64,000 nt of DNA, from assembly GCA_030432655.1 (NCBI GenBank), contig JAUILA010000005.1, positions 62,001-126,000 of the forward strand. The letters are read 5' to 3'. A program made the position numbers and the translations under genes. The notes under the pieces were generated by a model. The model worked only from the letters and a program-made list of their open reading frames with translations, was not told where the DNA came from and searched no databases. Shown here piece by piece: positions 33,197 through 42,328 of this stretch (its first letter is position 1; each line of letters starts with the position of its first letter). The stretch is from Bacteroidia bacterium (GTDB lineage: Bacteria > Bacteroidota > Bacteroidia > Cytophagales > Cyclobacteriaceae).

Positions 33197-36100
33197 GTGG
33201 GGAATAAGCGCCGCATATGGATTCTGATTTCCACCATTCTCCTTATCGGACTGGTCTTTGCGTATTACTTTCTGGTGCATGTCAAAAACCGGGAAGAAAT
33301 GCTTCTCCTGAACAACATCAGAATACTGCATCAGGTCAAAAGCAACCTTCAGACCGCCGTTGAGTCAAAGTACAAACAGCTCACGCTGTTTAATCCTGAA
33401 CAGTTTGATCAACTGGGATTAAAATTCAAAAAAGCAGCAAATAAAGACTCAACAGAAACCTATGACCTGAAGCAGGATGGTGTGCACGTTAGGAGGGAAG
33501 AGTACCCTGATTCTGTTTATATTGTGCCCTACGAGGAGATTTTTAACAACGATCTGCTGGTTAGAAGTGACGTTTTTGAATTTGTGTCGATCATAGGTAC
33601 TGATAGCGACAAAACAGAACCTTCCATACTCTACTCATCCTCTTCCCGCGAATTTTTGATGACCAATGACTCCCTTTCCAAAAATCTGAGGGAAAAGCAA
33701 GTATTCGAACAAAACACGGGGGTCAAAAATTACCTGGTATTTAATACCACGCTGGTGGAGGAAAAGAACCTTTATCTCTGCGCTTTCCTTGATTTGTCAT
33801 TCTTTCAAAAGGAAAAGAGGGAAGTGTCAAGTACGGTGATCACATTTGCCATCATTACGGCAATCCTTCTTCTGCTGGCCCTGCCGGTGCTCAAGCTTAA
33901 ATTTATGAGCAATGTAGAGCGTCTTTACATAAGGGATGTTGTCAATATTGGTATTTCAGTGATACTGACTCCTGCCATATTGCTATTACTTTTTTTCTTT
34001 TTTCTGAACAATCAGAAAGAGAGAGCGCATGAAAAGGAAAAGCTTCAGGATTTACACTCAACTGTGAGTAATAACCTATACCGGGAATTAGATGCTGTTG
34101 TAAAGCAACTGGAATTTGCTGATGCGCATTTGGACGAATTCGAAGGAAACGAATCAAACTTACTTTACAATGATTGTGTGAGTATCAAATACCTGAATTC
34201 CCTATTCTGGACTGATGACAAGGCCAGGTTTAAAATCTATTCGGTACTAGCCAACGAAAGAGATGCACTGCAGGGAATTGACCTTTCCCACAGAAAATAC
34301 ATTACAAAGATCCTGTCAAAAGACACCATCCTCTTTAAGGATAAGCCAATTGCCTTTGAATCAATTCGATCGGTAACGGACGGTTCCTACGAGATCGGGA
34401 TAGGCATTAAAAGCAGGCACAAAAGCTGCCCGGTTATAGCGTCAAGCTTTCCCCTTATTTCCCTTATGCATCCTATTCTTGAGGAAGGCTATGGGTTTGC
34501 GCTTTTTTCGGAAGATGACCAGACAAAATTTCATTCAGAAATCAATCATAATATGAATGAAAATTTTATTGAGGAAACGCAGTACATATTTGATTCTCCT
34601 GCCGCAAACAAGGTGCCTGCATTTGAATCTGTTAATTACAATGGCGAAGAGTACCTTATGTATTTTAAACCACTGGATTCGCTTGAATCCCATTACCTGG
34701 CTACGTTCGTAAAAAGTGATTATGTCTATTCTCCCGTAGCAAATGCGATCAATCTGACTGTAGGAATGCAATCAACTTTTCTGATTCTTCTCTCTGTATT
34801 TTATGCCATTCTCTATGGAGTAACCAGGAAACCTACCTCGTTACGACAGAGAATATTCGCCTTTAACTGGTTAAGGCCATACCAGGATCTGAACGGAAAA
34901 TACAGTTTTATTTATTTCAAGCTGTTTATCGTCAATTTATTTTACCTGGCTGGGATTTCAGCGTATTGCTTGCTTTTTTTCTTTACCACCTTTAATGAGG
35001 ATTTCATAATTGCAGGAATACTGTACTTTGCCACTTTCTCCGTATCGGCCAATTATTACATTCTGTCGCGCCGGCTTCCATTTCATAAAAAAATTCACAC
35101 AACATTCATTGCCGACCCTGTGGAGTCAGAACCTGATCGCCCTTTTCCTGCATCCCCGGAACCTCTTGTTAATCAGGAAAAAGAACAATCCCGTTCAAAA
35201 AGCATCCATCCGGTCAAACCTGAAATTCCGGCGAGCCGTACAGGGCTTCGGGTAATCATCACATGCCTGGTATTGGTCATACTTGGAGGAAAGTACATTT
35301 TGTATTCCAATGACCACTGGGGTATTAACACTGTGTATGACGTCATTTTCACCATTCTTTTTGCGCTGAGCGTTGTATTATTATATATCGATCTGACCAA
35401 GCGCAATCTAAAATTATTGAATTACTATGTTGGGAAAATGGTTAAAAGGATCAGAAGATTCCAGGCATTGACCCGTATTGCCTTCGGATCCTACAAAGCT
35501 TACATAACTTCCCTGGTACTTACTTTTTCAGTCTTACCGGTCATCATATTTTTTCATTTAAACTATAACAAGGAGAAAGAGATTCTTTTCAAGCATCGTG
35601 GTCTGGAATTAAAGAGGGATATTGAAAATTACAAAACTGCCCGGACCGCTGATTACTTTGAAATGCAGGGAAAAATAAAGACAAGTACCGTGGCAGATGT
35701 AAATTTGATTTTCAATAGCATTGTCTCGCATACAGATTATATTTTTCCTTCGCCAGCTACAGGAAATATAAAATTTGGAGAATACACTACTGAAACAGAC
35801 AACTCGGGACACTGGTACAGTGAGAATTATCACACCCTCAGAGTTCCCATAAATAAATATACCGAAACGACGAACACGTTAGGAACCAACAATTCGGATT
35901 CTGCTTACTGGTTTTTCAAAGGGAATCAATTGTGGTTTACAGGAAGTAAGGATACTGCCAGGAACCCTCTAACTCTAACCGAGTCTCTTAAACGACAGAA
36001 ATTATCTGCAGGTATTCTTTTCAGTCATGACAGTCATATGACTGTTCCTGTAATTATCCTCGGCTTCGCTTGTTTTCTGATCCTGATAGTTGTCGTTTTT

Positions 36101-37354
36101 AAACTTGTGAATGATACGATTTCGAGAATCTTTGGTTTGCATCTTCTGGAATACGCACGCCGGTATATTTCACATTATGATTACAGAAGAAACCTCGTCT
36201 TTGCCCTTAATTCGAAATCAAGTACAAAGAATGATAGTTTTAATAATTTTTACTTTACCGGTGTGAATGCTTCGCATACGTTCGGCATTAAAAATTTACT
36301 GTTAAACAGATCGAAAAAAGAAAGGATATACCTCATCAATATAGACTTCCTAAATTGTTTTGAAGGTGATTCTCCTGCCCTTAATCCATCGTTCTTCAGG
36401 TCTGTTATTGAACGTGAGCTGCACCGGCCTGTAGTGGTATTTATCGAGCATTTTGAATATGGTTATAATGACTTTGCCCTTAACCGAAAAAAAATAGGGC
36501 TGATAAGAGAAATAATAGATCATCCTGAAGTCCGGGTCATTATTTCTTCAGAGATCAGTCCGCATAAATTGTATGAAGAATATGAAAACCAGATAAAACT
36601 CGACACGTCCGGGCAGAAAGGAAAGGAATCCAAGAATACGAATGAAAAAACCATTGAGGGTTCTGATGTTGCAAAAGACCTGGTTCAGCTGCAGCACCTG
36701 CTTGGAAGTTTTTACCAGATATTGGTTCCTGTTCATGAGTATTACGGTCCGCTGCGACATAACAAAGTATTCCAGGAAGAGCTTTCCTATGGTGAATATC
36801 TTTTCAATCTTAGTAAGCGCTATGACCTTGGCAGGAAATTAAAACTTGACAAGAAGGCTGTTTCAGAAACTGACAATCTTAAGAAAATCAGTTATGAGGA
36901 CTTCGTGATCAATGTCCAGGAACATTCATATTCCTACTATTATTCCATCTGGAATTCACTCTCTGAGGAAGAACGTTACATTGTTTACGATATAGCGAAG
37001 GACAAATTTGTAAACACTAATAATTCTGACGGGATCATCGAATTACTGCATAAGGGAATTCTGAAATATGATTATTCGCTTCGATTAATGAATGACAGTT
37101 TTACCAATTTCATTTTATCAAAAGTGAACAGTGATGATGCTCTTGAAAAGGAATTGGAAGTCAGGAAAAAAGGATCATGGAATACTGCCTCTGCGGTAAT
37201 GGTAATCCTGATCGTTAGTCTTGTCATCTTCGTTTCTTTCGGGAAAGTTAATTTTCTAAGTGACATCAATGCGCTGCTCACATCTGTGGCAGCCATGATA
37301 GGTCTCCTCGTCAGGCTTGGCGGAATATCCCTGGGCAGCAGGAGTACCACCTAA
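33197..37354 (+). CDS. giant multi-pass membrane protein with degenerate ATPase-like domain
   Basis: A 1385-residue protein with a GTG start at 33197, 4 bp after the M19 stop. About 11 predicted membrane helices: one at the N-terminus (IWILISTILLIGLVFAYYFL), two around 215-270, a group around 515-620, two around 680-730, one near 770, one near 960 and one or two at the very C-terminus. Extracytoplasmic loops (about 30-210, 275-510 and 795-950) look like sensor domains. From about 1010 a soluble domain has a Walker-B-like strand PVVVFIEHFEYG (about 1077-1088) and sensor-like RVIISSE, but the position expected for Walker A (GVNASHTFGIKN) lacks GK(S/T). A winged-helix-like stretch around 1250-1320 follows. 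Likely a transmembrane sensor/NTPase-like signalling hub; function inferred. Confidence 0.8.
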   Translation: MGNKRRIWILISTILLIGLVFAYYFLVHVKNREEMLLLNNIRILHQVKSNLQTAVESKYKQLTLFNPEQFDQLGLKFKKAANKDSTETYDLKQDGVHVRREEYPDSVYIVPYEEIFNNDLLVRSDVFEFVSIIGTDSDKTEPSILYSSSSREFLMTNDSLSKNLREKQVFEQNTGVKNYLVFNTTLVEEKNLYLCAFLDLSFFQKEKREVSSTVITFAIITAILLLLALPVLKLKFMSNVERLYIRDVVNIGISVILTPAILLLLFFFFLNNQKERAHEKEKLQDLHSTVSNNLYRELDAVVKQLEFADAHLDEFEGNESNLLYNDCVSIKYLNSLFWTDDKARFKIYSVLANERDALQGIDLSHRKYITKILSKDTILFKDKPIAFESIRSVTDGSYEIGIGIKSRHKSCPVIASSFPLISLMHPILEEGYGFALFSEDDQTKFHSEINHNMNENFIEETQYIFDSPAANKVPAFESVNYNGEEYLMYFKPLDSLESHYLATFVKSDYVYSPVANAINLTVGMQSTFLILLSVFYAILYGVTRKPTSLRQRIFAFNWLRPYQDLNGKYSFIYFKLFIVNLFYLAGISAYCLLFFFTTFNEDFIIAGILYFATFSVSANYYILSRRLPFHKKIHTTFIADPVESEPDRPFPASPEPLVNQEKEQSRSKSIHPVKPEIPASRTGLRVIITCLVLVILGGKYILYSNDHWGINTVYDVIFTILFALSVVLLYIDLTKRNLKLLNYYVGKMVKRIRRFQALTRIAFGSYKAYITSLVLTFSVLPVIIFFHLNYNKEKEILFKHRGLELKRDIENYKTARTADYFEMQGKIKTSTVADVNLIFNSIVSHTDYIFPSPATGNIKFGEYTTETDNSGHWYSENYHTLRVPINKYTETTNTLGTNNSDSAYWFFKGNQLWFTGSKDTARNPLTLTESLKRQKLSAGILFSHDSHMTVPVIILGFACFLILIVVVFKLVNDTISRIFGLHLLEYARRYISHYDYRRNLVFALNSKSSTKNDSFNNFYFTGVNASHTFGIKNLLLNRSKKERIYLINIDFLNCFEGDSPALNPSFFRSVIERELHRPVVVFIEHFEYGYNDFALNRKKIGLIREIIDHPEVRVIISSEISPHKLYEEYENQIKLDTSGQKGKESKNTNEKTIEGSDVAKDLVQLQHLLGSFYQILVPVHEYYGPLRHNKVFQEELSYGEYLFNLSKRYDLGRKLKLDKKAVSETDNLKKISYEDFVINVQEHSYSYYYSIWNSLSEEERYIVYDIAKDKFVNTNNSDGIIELLHKGILKYDYSLRLMNDSFTNFILSKVNSDDALEKELEVRKKGSWNTASAVMVILIVSLVIFVSFGKVNFLSDINALLTSVAAMIGLLVRLGGISLGSRSTT

Positions 37355-37384
37355 GCCTCGTTTTTAAACTAAAAAATATAAAAT

Positions 37385-40300
37385 TCAAAGTTTACAATCT
37401 CCCCAGTACCGGCACGCCCAGGCCAGAAATGTGCTCCAGTTCGGCCCTGTCGAATGTCCGCCGGCATGCTGCCTGAATGCAATTTCGCCAGATGTAACTG
37501 GCTGTCCCAAAGGTGGATAAGCAGCTGTATTTAAACCTTTTTTGCCATACAACTCATAGACCTCACCGGCCTCAGCTGCTGCCACATACATTCCACGTGC
37601 ATCAATCCAGTTCCCTTCCACATGGGGCGAACCAACACTAATAAAAACAGGCCGGGGGGCACACATTGCAATCAGTTCATGAGCATCGACAGGAAGATCA
37701 TCTGCGGTCTTTTCCGAGCCATATCTGAGGAAATTGCCTGCGAACCAATGGTATTCCCCGCTGCCGGTCAGGTTCTCCACCTGTTCACCGAAATTGCGTC
37801 GCAGGATCTTCGCACCCCCGGCACCGGATGATCCGATAAAACCCAATGAAAATCGTGGTTCGTACGCCATGGCTACAAGGGCTGCCTTTCCGTATCGGGA
37901 AAGTCCTTCAATGGCCACTTTACCGGAATTAACATCCTCATCTGTTTCCAGGTAATCCAGTGCCCGGCTGGCACCCCAGGCCCAGGCCCTGAGTGATCCC
38001 CAGTCGTCCGGCTTCCGGTACTCTCCTTTATTCACGAGTCCAATAATACCTTCCCGAAGCCCGGCACCATTATCTGCCTGAATACTCCCGGGCACCAGGA
38101 TGGCATATCCCCATCCTCTGGAGAGCACCTGCTGTTTCCAGGCCGGTTCGCCGGATGATAAGATAGAGTTGTCAGAAGAGGGCGGGGGACCCCATGGCCA
38201 GCGAATGAACCCAAATTCCATGATAACCGGCACAGGACCATCCTCATTGCGCGGAACCACCAGTTGCAACTCTATTTCCACGCTGATTTCAGGATGCGCT
38301 GAATTATCAACGACGCCCAGCAACATCTTTTCCACAGCCTGGTAATTGCCGATCATGGTATCTTTCTCTGAAAGCACTTGCCACGCCACTGATGGCACAT
38401 TCTCCGGCACCCGGCCGTACACCTCCCGGTCAAATAATTCTACCAGCTCCGGCCGCCTGTTATTCTCCCAGGCAGATTCATTTTTCACCTTTTTTCCATT
38501 CTGCATTACGAGCGGATCCGGAAGCTCGTAGCTTTTTACCTTTGATTCATCCGAATTGGCTGCATTTGACGCATTTGGATTTCCGGACGGACCAGGCCTC
38601 ATTTCGTCAATACCCAATTGAGCCATCATTTGCTGGTGATCGTCTCTTGTAAGCTGATAGATGCTGTCCCTCGCCGCATTCGGATTCCCGATGGTGGTTT
38701 CAAACGGCGACGCGGGCAATCCTTCCTTATTGAAAAGCAGTCCGCCAGCCGGGTTATCCGCCCAGGCGTAGCGCACATAGACCGGGTCATCCGGAAGCTG
38801 CTCAAGAATTACCGATTCCCCGTCAATCCGTGCCTGAGCCCACTGGAATTCCTTATCCCGCCCGGCCACAGAAAACCATTGCGGATTGCCTCCGTTGTCT
38901 GTGACAAGCCCGGATCCTGTATTTTTAAAATTCAGAATAATGCTGTTATCGCCTATTTCCGTTGAATTAAGTTGCGGACCGTACGCCAGAATATCCTCTC
39001 CATATGCAATACTCCGGGCCAGCAGAGCCAGCCGTTCGCCAACAGGCTGCTTGTTCCCGGGATGAATATCATTCCATTCTCCCAGGTCAATGGCGGTGGC
39101 CATCCCCGTATTGCTAACCTCCAGCGACTGACGCTGCGCCTCCCTGAACGCTGCCCAGTTACTCTCTGAGGGAGAATAATTGACCTCCATAAAATTAGGA
39201 AGTTGCACATAGAGAAACGGAAGCTCCGGGTCCTTCCACTTTTCCCGCCAGTCACTGATCAGGGCAGGTTGCAGACGTGCATATTTATCCGGATTCCAGG
39301 TATTGCTTTCACCCTGGTACCAGCAAATCCCCCTGACAGGATAGCCCGCATAAGGCGCAACCATGCCGTTGTATAAAGCAGATGGCTGATTTTGCAGGGA
39401 AATGCTATGGACACGCGGACCATCCGGGTAAACAGCTCCGACCTTATAATTCCAGTACCCCTTCAGGTCAAGGGTATCCGATCCGCGGACCATATAATAG
39501 GGTTTATCAGGGATGAATCCTCCTTTACCACCATTATTAACGATCCGCACAGCCAGGGTATTCTTACCCTGTTTTAACAATCCAGCCGGGATCGTATAAC
39601 GACGCTGAGGGTATTGATAATAGGTTTGCCCGACCAGTTCGCCGTTCACATACAAGCGGTCGGCATCCACTATTCTCCCAAGTTTCACCCGGACTTCTTT
39701 TCCGGCCATGGCCCTGCTTACCATTATTTCTTTACGGTACCAGACGATGCCATTAAGATCCCGCACCCCCTGGTCTTCCCAGTACCCCGGCACATTGATT
39801 TTTCGCCAGTCCGCATCATTCGCTTCGGGCATGAACCAGGGAACTGATGCTTCCAGGCCCTGATCTTCCGGCAAGTCATTCTGATATGCCCGGCGTACTT
39901 CCCCCGCATGCTGATTGACCGATCGCACCCACGCCGTATCTTTATTCTCCTTAATCCGGCCGGCCAGGTCAGGAAACTCCTGCAGCCCTTCTTCACTTGT
40001 CCATGCTTCGATCGGAGTACCTCCGACACTGGCATTTATAAACCCTACCGGAATATCGTATTCTTCATGGATGGCTTTAGCAAAGAAATATCCGACCACT
40101 GAAAACCGAAGTAAATCTTCACCGCGTGCCTCTTTCCACGAGGCTGGTGGCAACTTTTCGGCAGGACCCGTCAGAACAGGGTTTTGCGGCACCAGAAACT
40201 GGCGTATATCTGTATAATCCGCTTTTTTTATCTCCTCTGCATAACGCTCCTTGTGCAAATCGAGGTAATGTACCATATTCGATTGACCAGAAAACAGCCA

Positions 40301-40612
40301 AACTTCGCCAACCAGGATGTTTTCAAGTGTGATCGATTCTTCTCCGGATGTAATGGTCATGGAATAAGGTCCGCCTGCCTCACGCGCGGGCATCCGGAGC
40401 TCCCATTCACCAGACGCGTTAGTGGTTGTCTCATAATCAGATCCCGCAAAAGTCAAATTCACATCACTCCCGGGGTCTGCCCAGCCCCAAATGCGCAGCT
40501 CCTTGTCACGCTGCAGCACCATGTTGTCACCGACAATAGCAGGCAGCTGTAATTGGGCACATAAGGGAGAAGTAATAAAAACAAGAAGGAGAATTTGAAT
40601 GAGGGTTCGCAT
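37385..40612 (-). CDS. SGNH acetylesterase (CE20-like) fused to CE15 glucuronoyl esterase
   Basis: A 1075-residue secreted enzyme with signal peptide RTLIQILLLVFITSPLCAQ. Residues about 25-640 form a sialate-O-acetylesterase-like SGNH unit: nucleophile S111 in LFSGQSNMVHY, YQGESN, and DLGEWNDIHPGNK with the catalytic Asp/His; a jelly-roll inserted between (KLGRIVDADRLYVNGELVGQ) matches the CE20 layout. Residues about 680-1075 are a CE15 glucuronoyl esterase with S905 in GLSRYGKAALVA and RQHAGGHSTGPNW at the end. The two would remove acetyl groups and the glucuronate-lignin ester from glucuronoxylan. A CAATCGATTG operator lies 14-28 bp before the start. Convergent with the giant membrane gene (30 bp gap). 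Confidence 0.92.
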   Translation of the reverse strand: MRTLIQILLLVFITSPLCAQLQLPAIVGDNMVLQRDKELRIWGWADPGSDVNLTFAGSDYETTTNASGEWELRMPAREAGGPYSMTITSGEESITLENILVGEVWLFSGQSNMVHYLDLHKERYAEEIKKADYTDIRQFLVPQNPVLTGPAEKLPPASWKEARGEDLLRFSVVGYFFAKAIHEEYDIPVGFINASVGGTPIEAWTSEEGLQEFPDLAGRIKENKDTAWVRSVNQHAGEVRRAYQNDLPEDQGLEASVPWFMPEANDADWRKINVPGYWEDQGVRDLNGIVWYRKEIMVSRAMAGKEVRVKLGRIVDADRLYVNGELVGQTYYQYPQRRYTIPAGLLKQGKNTLAVRIVNNGGKGGFIPDKPYYMVRGSDTLDLKGYWNYKVGAVYPDGPRVHSISLQNQPSALYNGMVAPYAGYPVRGICWYQGESNTWNPDKYARLQPALISDWREKWKDPELPFLYVQLPNFMEVNYSPSESNWAAFREAQRQSLEVSNTGMATAIDLGEWNDIHPGNKQPVGERLALLARSIAYGEDILAYGPQLNSTEIGDNSIILNFKNTGSGLVTDNGGNPQWFSVAGRDKEFQWAQARIDGESVILEQLPDDPVYVRYAWADNPAGGLLFNKEGLPASPFETTIGNPNAARDSIYQLTRDDHQQMMAQLGIDEMRPGPSGNPNASNAANSDESKVKSYELPDPLVMQNGKKVKNESAWENNRRPELVELFDREVYGRVPENVPSVAWQVLSEKDTMIGNYQAVEKMLLGVVDNSAHPEISVEIELQLVVPRNEDGPVPVIMEFGFIRWPWGPPPSSDNSILSSGEPAWKQQVLSRGWGYAILVPGSIQADNGAGLREGIIGLVNKGEYRKPDDWGSLRAWAWGASRALDYLETDEDVNSGKVAIEGLSRYGKAALVAMAYEPRFSLGFIGSSGAGGAKILRRNFGEQVENLTGSGEYHWFAGNFLRYGSEKTADDLPVDAHELIAMCAPRPVFISVGSPHVEGNWIDARGMYVAAAEAGEVYELYGKKGLNTAAYPPLGQPVTSGEIAFRQHAGGHSTGPNWSTFLAWACRYWGDCKL

Positions 40613-40625
40613 AAGACAGGTTTGA

Positions 40626-40640
40626 CAATCGATTGCGTAA
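40626..40640. promoter_or_regulatory. LacI-type operator before CE15 fusion gene
   Basis: CAATCGATTGCGTAA; differs from the GH67 operon site (13309-13323) by one base in 15. It is centred about 18 bp before the ATG of the esterase gene. A weaker relative, AATCAATTGCTT, lies at about 40709-40721 in the same divergent gap. Confidence 0.72.
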
Positions 40641-40769
40641 ATTAACTGATTTTCGGATCAACTACAATTGTCGGTGGAATCTCGCAGAATATTTTCTTTA
40701 CGAATTGATAATCAATTGCTTCCTTGTTATTTACCTGTGGCTTGTTAATTTTAATCCGGAGAATAATTA

Positions 40770-41210
40770 ATGGCTGAACACGTCCTGAAATCCATGAAAT
40801 ACATGCGAATCCTATTGATATTGATGATTTCTATTCTTATTCAGGCAGCAAATCCAATTTCCGGACCTGCTGATACCTTCAGGCTGTATATCTTTGAGGG
40901 ATCGGACTGGTGTCCGAATTGCCTGCGTCTTGACCGACAGGTTCTTTCTTCTGATAAATTCATGCAGGGATTGCTTACCAATAGCATACGATTAGAGAAA
41001 GTTGACTTTCCACAACGAAAGAAAATTGAAAAAGAAACAGCGGTTCGTAATGATTCTCTTGCTACCGTATATGAGTTTGACGGAACATTTCCTACGTTGA
41101 TCCTTTCCCGTACCGACACCCTGCATTACGCACGGATCATTTATGGAAACCAGTCCGCCGATCAATTATTGGAGGAAATCCTGGGTAAATCGCAAGATCT
41201 CCATGATTGA
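40770..41210 (+). CDS. exported thioredoxin-like protein
   Basis: A 146-residue protein with an N-terminal hydrophobic signal (MRILLILMISILIQAANP; in-frame starts at 40794 and 40803 are equally plausible) and a thioredoxin-like domain with CPNC (FEGSDWCPNCLRLDR) and TFPTLILSRTDT carrying the cis-Pro. Predicted periplasmic. Its last 8 bp overlap the apbE start, placing it in a Trx-ApbE-DUF4266-DUF3570 operon. Likely a thiol reductant serving that system, for example the Cys-rich DUF4266 tail. Confidence 0.85.
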   Translation: MAEHVLKSMKYMRILLILMISILIQAANPISGPADTFRLYIFEGSDWCPNCLRLDRQVLSSDKFMQGLLTNSIRLEKVDFPQRKKIEKETAVRNDSLATVYEFDGTFPTLILSRTDTLHYARIIYGNQSADQLLEEILGKSQDLHD

Positions 41211-42138
41211 ACGAATAAGAAAAACACGACAAATGGGGAGCCTGTTTACCTATGGCATCCTGGCCACCTCGGACACACAAGCTGAACAGCTGCTCGACCT
41301 GGCCTGCAGCGAAACATCCAGGATTGAAAAACTGCTTTCCGAATTTTTACCTGAATCGGACACGTCAAGGATCAACCGTTATGCCAGTAATGATCCGGTG
41401 ACAGTCACCAGGGAAACCTTTGAGTTGATTACACGCTGCCTGGCAATCTCCAGGCTCACCAATGGTGATTTTGACATTACTGCAGGAATCCTAAAAAAAT
41501 TATATCCATTTGGCAGCCGAAAAAAATATCCGCTTCCCGATGAACTACAAATAAAGCAATCACTGGAGAAAACGGGTTATCAGCATCTCATCCTGGATCC
41601 TGAAAAATTATCCGTCCGGTTTGCCGTACCGGGTATGCATATCAGTTTTGCCGCCATTGGAAAAGGCTATGCATCTGACCGGGTACGCAGGTTATGGCAG
41701 GAGAGAGGCGTACGTTCAGGTTTTGTAAATGCAAGTGGCGACCTGAATGCTTTTGGCCACCGTGCCGGCGGGGAACACTGGAAAATGGGAATTTCCAATC
41801 CGACCAATCCTGAACGTATCCTTTGCTATGTGGATCTGGAACATACAGCTGCTGCAACTTCAGGGGATTATGAACAGTATTTCAATCTGGGCGGACATCA
41901 GTTCAGCCACACCATCAACCCCCGTACAGGATTTCCTGTCACATCCTCCATGAGTGTGACGGTCATATCTCCCGGCGCTGAGCTTTCCGATGCCCTTGCC
42001 ACAGCGGTATCAGTCAGGGGTCCGCAGAAAGGACTTGCACTGATTAACCAACTACCCGGCACCCACTGCATTCTGTTTGACCGCCGGGAAGGGATGCAAA
42101 TGTCTGAAAACATGAATTATGAAACGATTACTGCTTAG
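41203..42138 (+). CDS. apbE: FAD:protein FMN transferase
   Basis: A 311-residue ApbE-family flavin transferase, which attaches FMN covalently to Thr/Ser of extracytoplasmic redox proteins. Signatures: FDITAGILKKLYPFG, FAAIGKGYASDRV (family AKGYAVD region), FVNASGDLNAFG, and the C-terminal FSHTINPRTGFPV with SVTVISPGAELSDALATA, where the acidic metal ligand lies. I start at the ATG at 41203 (8-bp overlap with the thioredoxin gene); the frame is open upstream but that part is only the other gene out of frame. No clear signal peptide remains, so export may be by an uncommon route or the protein may be cytoplasmic. No obvious flavinylation target motif was seen nearby. Confidence 0.93.
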   Translation: MIERIRKTRQMGSLFTYGILATSDTQAEQLLDLACSETSRIEKLLSEFLPESDTSRINRYASNDPVTVTRETFELITRCLAISRLTNGDFDITAGILKKLYPFGSRKKYPLPDELQIKQSLEKTGYQHLILDPEKLSVRFAVPGMHISFAAIGKGYASDRVRRLWQERGVRSGFVNASGDLNAFGHRAGGEHWKMGISNPTNPERILCYVDLEHTAAATSGDYEQYFNLGGHQFSHTINPRTGFPVTSSMSVTVISPGAELSDALATAVSVRGPQKGLALINQLPGTHCILFDRREGMQMSENMNYETITA

Positions 42139-42328
42139 TAGCCTGGTTATTCTGATGCTGGGATCCTGCACATCCCTGAAACCCTATGAGCGGGTCTATG
42201 TCAATGATCCTGCAATGGATATGCGACAGGACGCCGGCACGCAATTCCAGGGATATGTTCATTCGATCAGGGAAGGCGCCAAACCTCCCGGAAGTAAAAG
42301 CGGTACGGGAGGCTGTGGTTGTAATTAA
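42119..42328 (+). CDS. DUF4266 small lipoprotein
   Basis: A 69-residue lipoprotein (lipobox GSC, C17) matching DUF4266: after YERVYVNDPAMDMRQDAG comes QFQGYVHSIREGAKPP and a short GTGGCGCN tail with two Cys. It overlaps the apbE end by 20 bp and abuts the DUF3570 gene, so it is co-expressed with both. DUF4266/DUF3570/ApbE/thioredoxin neighbourhoods recur in bacteria and have been linked to extracytosolic redox chemistry; the protein's own role is unknown. Confidence 0.88.
   Translation: MKRLLLSSLVILMLGSCTSLKPYERVYVNDPAMDMRQDAGTQFQGYVHSIREGAKPPGSKSGTGGCGCN

Noticed and set aside
37355-37384. Terminator between the giant membrane gene and the esterase gene
   Set aside because: TTTTTA/TAAAAA arms are only AT pairs with a short loop; too weak to call.
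40709-40721. Extra LacI-type operator AATCAATTGCTT
   Set aside because: Two differences from the core and only partial symmetry; kept as a weak relative and not called as a site.
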